A DNA stretch of 64,000 nucleotides from Clostridiaceae bacterium BL-3 (lineage in GTDB: Bacteria > Bacillota > Clostridia > Clostridiales > Clostridiaceae), in contig CADDXC010000002.1 in the NCBI GenBank assembly GCA_902809985.1, positions 1 to 64,000 of the forward strand, written 5' to 3'. The notes beneath the pieces are model-generated. The model did not search any database and was not told the origin of the DNA. It saw nothing but the letters and a program-made list of their open reading frames with translations. How positions within the stretch are numbered: position 1 is the first letter of the stretch; each line of letters begins with the position of its first letter. A program made the position numbers and the translations under genes. Shown one piece after another: positions 60,218-64,000 of the stretch.

Positions 60218-60610
60218 ATGGCTAAAGTTCAATATTGCGGAACAGGAAGAAGAAAAGAATCAATAGCAAGAGTTAGACTTGTACCTGGAGAGGGTAAAGT
60301 AATTATAAATAAAAGAAGTATAGAAGATTATTTTGGATTGGAAACTTTAAGAGTTATAGTTAATCAACCATTTGAATTAACTTCAACTGCCGGTAAGTTT
60401 GATGTTCTGGTGAATGTTCATGGTGGAGGCTTTACTGGCCAGGCTGGAGCTATACGACATGGCATATCAAGAGCGCTGTTGAAAGCAGATGAAAATTTAA
60501 GATTAGAACTTAAAAAAGCAGGCTTTTTAACTAGAGATCCTAGAATGAAAGAGAGAAAGAAATATGGTCTTAAAAAGGCCAGAAGAGCTCCACAATTTTC
60601 AAAGAGATAA
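60218..60610 (+). CDS. rpsI: 30S ribosomal protein S9
   Basis: 130 residues. [21 protein letters not shown] starts the conserved part and the basic tail [25 protein letters not shown] reaches the P-site tRNA. ATG 60218 has GGGAGG upstream. Paired with rplM and closed by a long terminator. Confidence 0.98.
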   Translation: MAKVQYCGTGRRKESIARVRLVPGEGKVIINKRSIEDYFGLETLRVIVNQPFELTSTAGKFDVLVNVHGGGFTGQAGAIRHGISRALLKADENLRLELKKAGFLTRDPRMKERKKYGLKKARRAPQFSKR

Positions 60611-60623
60611 TGGAATTATGTCT

Positions 60624-60675
60624 AAGCTTCTAGAGGTAAAAGGTATTCTTACTTTTATCTCTAGAAGCTTTTTAA
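60624..60675 (+). terminator. Terminator of rplM-rpsI
   Basis: Two 22-base arms (60624-60645 and 60649-60670) pair with only two G-T positions around a TTC loop. The second arm ends in CTTTTTAATTT. It is the longest hairpin terminator seen in the window. Confidence 0.92.
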
Positions 60676-60767
60676 TTTAGTGTAAATTTTATTAATATTT
60701 CTTAAAGATGTAGGTAAAGATATATAGTAAAGCTTTCAGACTATTATAAGGAGTTGATATAAGTGGT

Positions 60768-61475
60768 ATGAAGGAGAAAAAAACCAATTTTACTATATTG
60801 TTAATATTATTACTTACATTTAGTATTGATATTTTCAGTTCTGCCAGGGTTTTAGGAAGCTATGACACTGCTGCTGGATGCGATAATAAAAATATAATTC
60901 TTATAGATCCTGGACATGGAGGTATTGACAGCGGTGCGGTATCAAAAGATGGAGTGATGGAAAAGGAAATAAATTTAAAAATAAGTAATAAACTTAAGAA
61001 TAAGTTAACAAAAAGAGGTTATAAAATATTTATGACTAGAGAAGGGGACAATGGTCTTTATACTGAAGAAGGTAGAGTTAGAAAGAAAAAAATTGAGGAT
61101 TTAAATAACAGATGTAAATTGAAAGAAAGTACAAAATGTGATATGTTTATAAGCATACACTTGAATATGTTTCCTCAATCTAAATATTATGGGGCACAGG
61201 TATGGTATTCAAAAAATGAAAATAGTAAAAAACTAGCTGCTATCCTTCAGAACAATTTAATTAATGATTTAGATAAAAACAATAACAGAAAAGAAAAAGC
61301 CGCATTGAATTCATATAAGGTACTTAGATGCAAATACGATATACCTTCTGTATTGATAGAATGTGGTTTTTTATCTAATGCTGAAGAAAAGAATAAATTG
61401 ATTAAGGATGAATATCAAGATAAAATAGCAGAATCTATAGCTAAATCTATTGATAAATATTATATTTCTAATTGA
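60768..61475 (+). CDS. cwlD: N-acetylmuramoyl-L-alanine amidase CwlD
   Basis: 235 residues. A hydrophobic N-terminal segment (about 6-25) acts as signal or anchor, followed by an Amidase_3 domain. IILIDPGHGGIDSGA holds the first zinc histidine, a glutamate lies in VMEKEINLKI, ISIHLNMF holds the second histidine, and VLIECGFLSNAEE holds the catalytic glutamate. CwlD helps form muramic delta-lactam in spore cortex. ATG 60768 is 14 bases from TAAGGAG, rather far. Confidence 0.92.
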   Translation: MKEKKTNFTILLILLLTFSIDIFSSARVLGSYDTAAGCDNKNIILIDPGHGGIDSGAVSKDGVMEKEINLKISNKLKNKLTKRGYKIFMTREGDNGLYTEEGRVRKKKIEDLNNRCKLKESTKCDMFISIHLNMFPQSKYYGAQVWYSKNENSKKLAAILQNNLINDLDKNNNRKEKAALNSYKVLRCKYDIPSVLIECGFLSNAEEKNKLIKDEYQDKIAESIAKSIDKYYISN

Positions 61476-61489
61476 GATTTCGTCAAATT

Positions 61490-61520
61490 AAAAAGAGCAG
61501 GTTTTAAATCTGCTCTTTTT
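61490..61520 (+). terminator. Terminator after cwlD
   Basis: AAAAAGAGCAG (61490-61500) and CTGCTCTTTTT (61510-61520) are perfect 11-base arms with a 9-base loop; the T run is inside the second arm. Confidence 0.9.
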
Positions 61521-61615
61521 AATAAGCTTAATTTCTAATTGTGGAATTAATGAGTTCCAAGTAAGGTCATTATAGTGATTTTTCTGAAGATTGTAAATTA
61601 ATGCAAAACAGCTAA

Positions 61616-61656
61616 TTGATTTTTACCCTGCATTATGGTATTCTGTAGGTAAAGCA
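61616..61656 (+). promoter_or_regulatory. Promoter of the GntR-type gene with possible operator
   Basis: TTGATT (61616-61621), 17 bases, TATTCT (61639-61644). TTTACC (61622-61627) and GGTAAA (about 61648-61653) form an inverted repeat bracketing the -10 region, a possible autoregulatory operator. Confidence 0.5.
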
Positions 61657-61691
61657 ATGTTTTAAGCTATTAATTTAGTGATTTTGGGGTG

Positions 61692-62666
61692 ATGATTATA
61701 GAGATTAAAATAGATAAAGACAGTGAAATACCACTATATTTGCAGGTAAAAAAGACAATAATGAATTTGATAAACCGGGGTAAATTGAAAGTAGGAGAGA
61801 AAATGCCTACAGAAAGGGAACTGTCCGAAAAGCTTAAAGTGAGTAGAAATACTGTGAGTACAGCTTATGATGAATTAGAACAAGAGGGGGTCTTAAAGTC
61901 CTATCAGGGAAGAGGAACTTTTGTGGCGGAGGAAGCTAATCCCTGGAAAGCTCAGGATATAAGGCAGAAAATAATGAAATTTATTGATCTTGGATTTGAA
62001 GAGGCAATAGAATCTGGGATGGATGCTAATGAGTTTTTGGAAATTGTGATTCAAAGAGTAAGAGAAAAGAAAGAACTTATGAGTAAAATAACTGCTGTAT
62101 ATGTGGAATGTAATATTGAACAATCCAGAATGTTCAGCAAACAGATCATGGAAAGTACAAATATGAATGTAATTCCATTTACTCTTGATGATATAAGAAA
62201 TATAAGTGATTCTACTAAAAAAATTATAGAAAAGAGTCAAGTTATAATAGCAACCTTTAATCATGTCAATGAAGTTGTTAAATTGACTAAAAGATTTCAA
62301 AAGGAAATAATAGGAGTGGCAATAAATGTAGATTTGGAAACCATAGTTAAGATTGCCAGGTATTCTGAAGGTACTAAGTTTGCATTTATATGTATCTCGA
62401 ATGAATTTATGTTTAAAGCCAGGGGTGCATTAGAAAAAGCCGGGCTTGGAAATATAGACATTCAATTTACTAATTCTGCAAATGAACAGGAAATTATAAA
62501 GATTATAAATGATGCAGATGTTCTTATAGTATCACCAGGAAGGTATAGAGATGTTCAGCGGCACAATGTGGACAATAAATGTATAATGAAGTTTTTATAT
62601 AGTCTTGATGACAATTCAGTTAAAGCATTAAAGTCAAAGATAATTGATCTTAAATATCAAAAGTGA
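61692..62666 (+). CDS. GntR-family transcriptional regulator
   Basis: About 324 residues. The N-terminal GntR winged helix (about 5-75) has IPLYLQVKKTIMNLI, PTERELSEKLKVSRNTVSTAYDELEQEGVL and GRGTFV. The following 240 residues are not the aminotransferase, FadR or UTRA domain that I can recognise; their alternating strand pattern (AVYVECN, VIIATFN, VLIVSPG) suggests a Rossmann-like sensor. The start is uncertain: GTG 61689, ATG 61692 and downstream codons all lie close to GGGGTGAT. It stands before a TPR gene and ptsI, so it may sense sugar or PTS state; this is inference. Confidence 0.83.
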   Translation: MIIEIKIDKDSEIPLYLQVKKTIMNLINRGKLKVGEKMPTERELSEKLKVSRNTVSTAYDELEQEGVLKSYQGRGTFVAEEANPWKAQDIRQKIMKFIDLGFEEAIESGMDANEFLEIVIQRVREKKELMSKITAVYVECNIEQSRMFSKQIMESTNMNVIPFTLDDIRNISDSTKKIIEKSQVIIATFNHVNEVVKLTKRFQKEIIGVAINVDLETIVKIARYSEGTKFAFICISNEFMFKARGALEKAGLGNIDIQFTNSANEQEIIKIINDADVLIVSPGRYRDVQRHNVDNKCIMKFLYSLDDNSVKALKSKIIDLKYQK

Positions 62667-62706
62667 AACTAATACAATTAGAAGAATGTATTGGTATAAT
62701 TTGAAC

Positions 62707-62735
62707 TTGTAAACTTCTCATAGAGAAAGTATAAT
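62707..62735 (+). promoter_or_regulatory. Promoter of the TPR protein gene
   Basis: TTGTAA (62707-62712), 17 bases, TATAAT (62730-62735), 93 bases before ATG 62828. Confidence 0.65.
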
Positions 62736-62827
62736 ATAAATAACCATATAGTCAATGCATAAATGATAAGTGTTCCAGATGATAATTGTTCTGAAATACT
62801 TATTTGCGTTTTTTAGGAGGAAAGTAC

Positions 62828-63556
62828 ATGGCTTATAAAAATAGGAAGGGCATAGGTACAAAATTATTTGGAAGATTTTCTCTAAAGACTAAGGTGATAA
62901 TATTTTGTATCTTATGTATTTTTGCTGTGGTTTTGGTTATGAAGACTTCATATTGGAATAATAAAAATAAAGCTGCATTGGAAAATACACGTAAAGATGT
63001 CACTCAGGACACTGTGATAAAAGATAGCAATAATAACACTGGTGCAGCTGAGAATAAAGAGAACGAACACAACAAATTGGAAGAAGAGTGTAAAACTGCA
63101 GAGGAGTTTTTTAGAAATAAAGAATATTCTAAAGCTATAGGTAAAGCAAATGAGATTATAAGTCAAAATAATGAATTCTACAAGGCTTATAATATAAAAG
63201 GAATTGCACTTTGTTACAGCGGTAACTATGAAGAAGGAATGAAAAATATAGATAAAGCTCTTGAACTTAATCCTGATTTTGGCTATGCGCGATTTAATAA
63301 GGCGCTTGCCTATGAACTTTACGGCAAATATGATGATGCGCTTAACTGGTATGATAAAGATCTGGAAATAGAGAAATATATTTGGAGTTATTATGGAAAA
63401 GCCAGTATATATGGGAGGCGAGGAGATGTTCAAAATACGGTTAAATTTCTTAAGATAGCTATAGATATGTCTTCAGATGTTAAGGATATAGCGAAAGATG
63501 AAAAAGATTTTGAACCAGTGAAAAATTCAAAAGAATTTCAAGACTTGCTTAAATAG
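62828..63556 (+). CDS. TPR-repeat membrane protein
   Basis: 242 residues from ATG 62828 with AGGAGG upstream. One transmembrane helix lies near 22-40, followed by a polar, Asn/Lys/Glu-rich linker (about 45-85). At least three tetratricopeptide repeats follow (about 85-220): YKAYNIKGIALCYSGNYEEGMKNIDKALELNPD is a clear unit and YARFNKALAYELYGKYDDALNWYDK the next. The topology suggests the TPRs face outside. It is probably a scaffold; I know no specific function. Confidence 0.85.
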   Translation: MAYKNRKGIGTKLFGRFSLKTKVIIFCILCIFAVVLVMKTSYWNNKNKAALENTRKDVTQDTVIKDSNNNTGAAENKENEHNKLEEECKTAEEFFRNKEYSKAIGKANEIISQNNEFYKAYNIKGIALCYSGNYEEGMKNIDKALELNPDFGYARFNKALAYELYGKYDDALNWYDKDLEIEKYIWSYYGKASIYGRRGDVQNTVKFLKIAIDMSSDVKDIAKDEKDFEPVKNSKEFQDLLK

Positions 63557-63595
63557 TATAATTTAATAAAATAAAAGATCTTAGGAGAGAAACTT

Positions 63596-64000
63596 ATGAA
63601 AAAAGGTATACCTGCTTCTAAAGGTTATGCAATAGGTAGTGTACTCATAAAAAGGGAAAGCAAGATAAATGTAAAAAAAAGGTATGTAAAGGACGTCGAT
63701 AAGGAAGAAAAAAGATTTCAGAAAGCTCTGGATTTATCCAGAAAGCAGCTTGAGAAAATAAAAATAAAATCTGAAAGGGAAATGGGAAGGGATAAAGCAG
63801 AAGTATTTGAAAGTCATATCATGCTTTTAAAGGATGAAGAATTTACAGGTGCTGTGAAAGTGAGAATAAAAACAGATCATATAAATGCAGAAGTAGCCCT
63901 TTATGAGGTAGTAAACTCTTATATGAAAATTTTTAATTCCATGAAAGACGAATACATTAAGGAAAGAGGTGCTGATGTAAAAGATGTTGGAGATAGAATA
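63596..64000 (+). CDS. ptsI: Phosphoenolpyruvate-protein phosphotransferase (enzyme I), N-terminal part
   Basis: The first 135 codons; the gene runs off the window. MKKGIPASKGYAIGSVLI is the usual start of enzyme I, and ESHIMLLKDEEF lies in the HPr-binding helical domain. The active-site histidine lies beyond the window. Enzyme I passes phosphate from PEP to HPr. ATG 63596 has TTAGGAGAG upstream. No terminator is visible after the TPR gene, so the two may be co-transcribed. Confidence 0.9.
   Translation, partial: MKKGIPASKGYAIGSVLIKRESKINVKKRYVKDVDKEEKRFQKALDLSRKQLEKIKIKSEREMGRDKAEVFESHIMLLKDEEFTGAVKVRIKTDHINAEVALYEVVNSYMKIFNSMKDEYIKERGADVKDVGDRI

Noticed and set aside
60763-60771. Two-codon upstream open frame (GTG GTA TGA) overlapping the cwlD start
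   Set aside because: It is well spaced from TAAGGAG, but such a minimal frame is expected by chance and nothing else supports it.

Overview
The window is low-GC Firmicutes DNA and most resembles a cluster I (sensu stricto) Clostridium chromosome. Coding sequence is AT-rich, with AGGAGG-type ribosome-binding sites and many TTG/GTG starts. The gene order ctsR-mcsA-mcsB-clpC-radA-disA-yacL-ispD-mrnC-rlmB-yacP-sigH-secE-nusG-rplKAJL-rpoBC-rpsLG-fusA-tuf-S10/spc/alpha operons-ecfAAT-truA-rplM-rpsI is the conserved ribosomal/transcription superblock of Firmicutes. The spore-formation genes sigH and cwlD fit this placement. I cannot fix the species from sequence alone.

Layout: 1-190 holds two tRNA genes and a terminator. 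419-2509 encodes an EF-G-like GTPase that is distinct from the true EF-G at 37588. 2577-9590 is a minus-strand catabolic cluster (PucR-type regulator, N-acyl-D-amino-acid deacylase, MFS transporter, two M20 peptidases/amidohydrolases), whose last gene carries an in-frame amber codon. 9804-10771 holds a small orphan protein and a histidine phosphatase. 10869-15530 is the CtsR-controlled protein quality-control operon with a textbook CtsR operator. 15697-23380 carries DNA repair, c-di-AMP, isoprenoid, RNA-processing and sigma-H genes, interrupted by one minus-strand gene with a MazG-like tail.

23391-40886 runs tRNA-Gly, tRNA-Thr, tuf, rpmG, secE, nusG, rplKAJL, rpoBC, an L7Ae-type protein, rpsL, rpsG, fusA and a second tuf. 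The two tuf copies differ at a single silent base over the whole gene. 40973-56255 is the S10, spc and alpha series of ribosomal operons, including secY, adk, infA and rpoA. The map gene normally found between adk and infA is missing, apart from a possible decayed trace. 56350-60610 carries the ECF transporter energising module, truA and rplM-rpsI. The right end (60768-64000) has cwlD, a GntR-type regulator, a TPR membrane protein and the first 135 codons of ptsI.

Most of the window is core housekeeping, so no large new system is evident. The points most worth following are: the putative N-acyl amino acid salvage cluster with its amber codon; hairpins that separate Shine-Dalgarno and start codon in front of nusG and rplM; structured leaders before rplJ, rpsJ, rpsM and rplM; the acidic RpoB tail with an internal 15-bp repeat; the tRNA-Gly/tRNA-Thr/tuf arrangement shared with E. 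coli; and the apparent loss of map.
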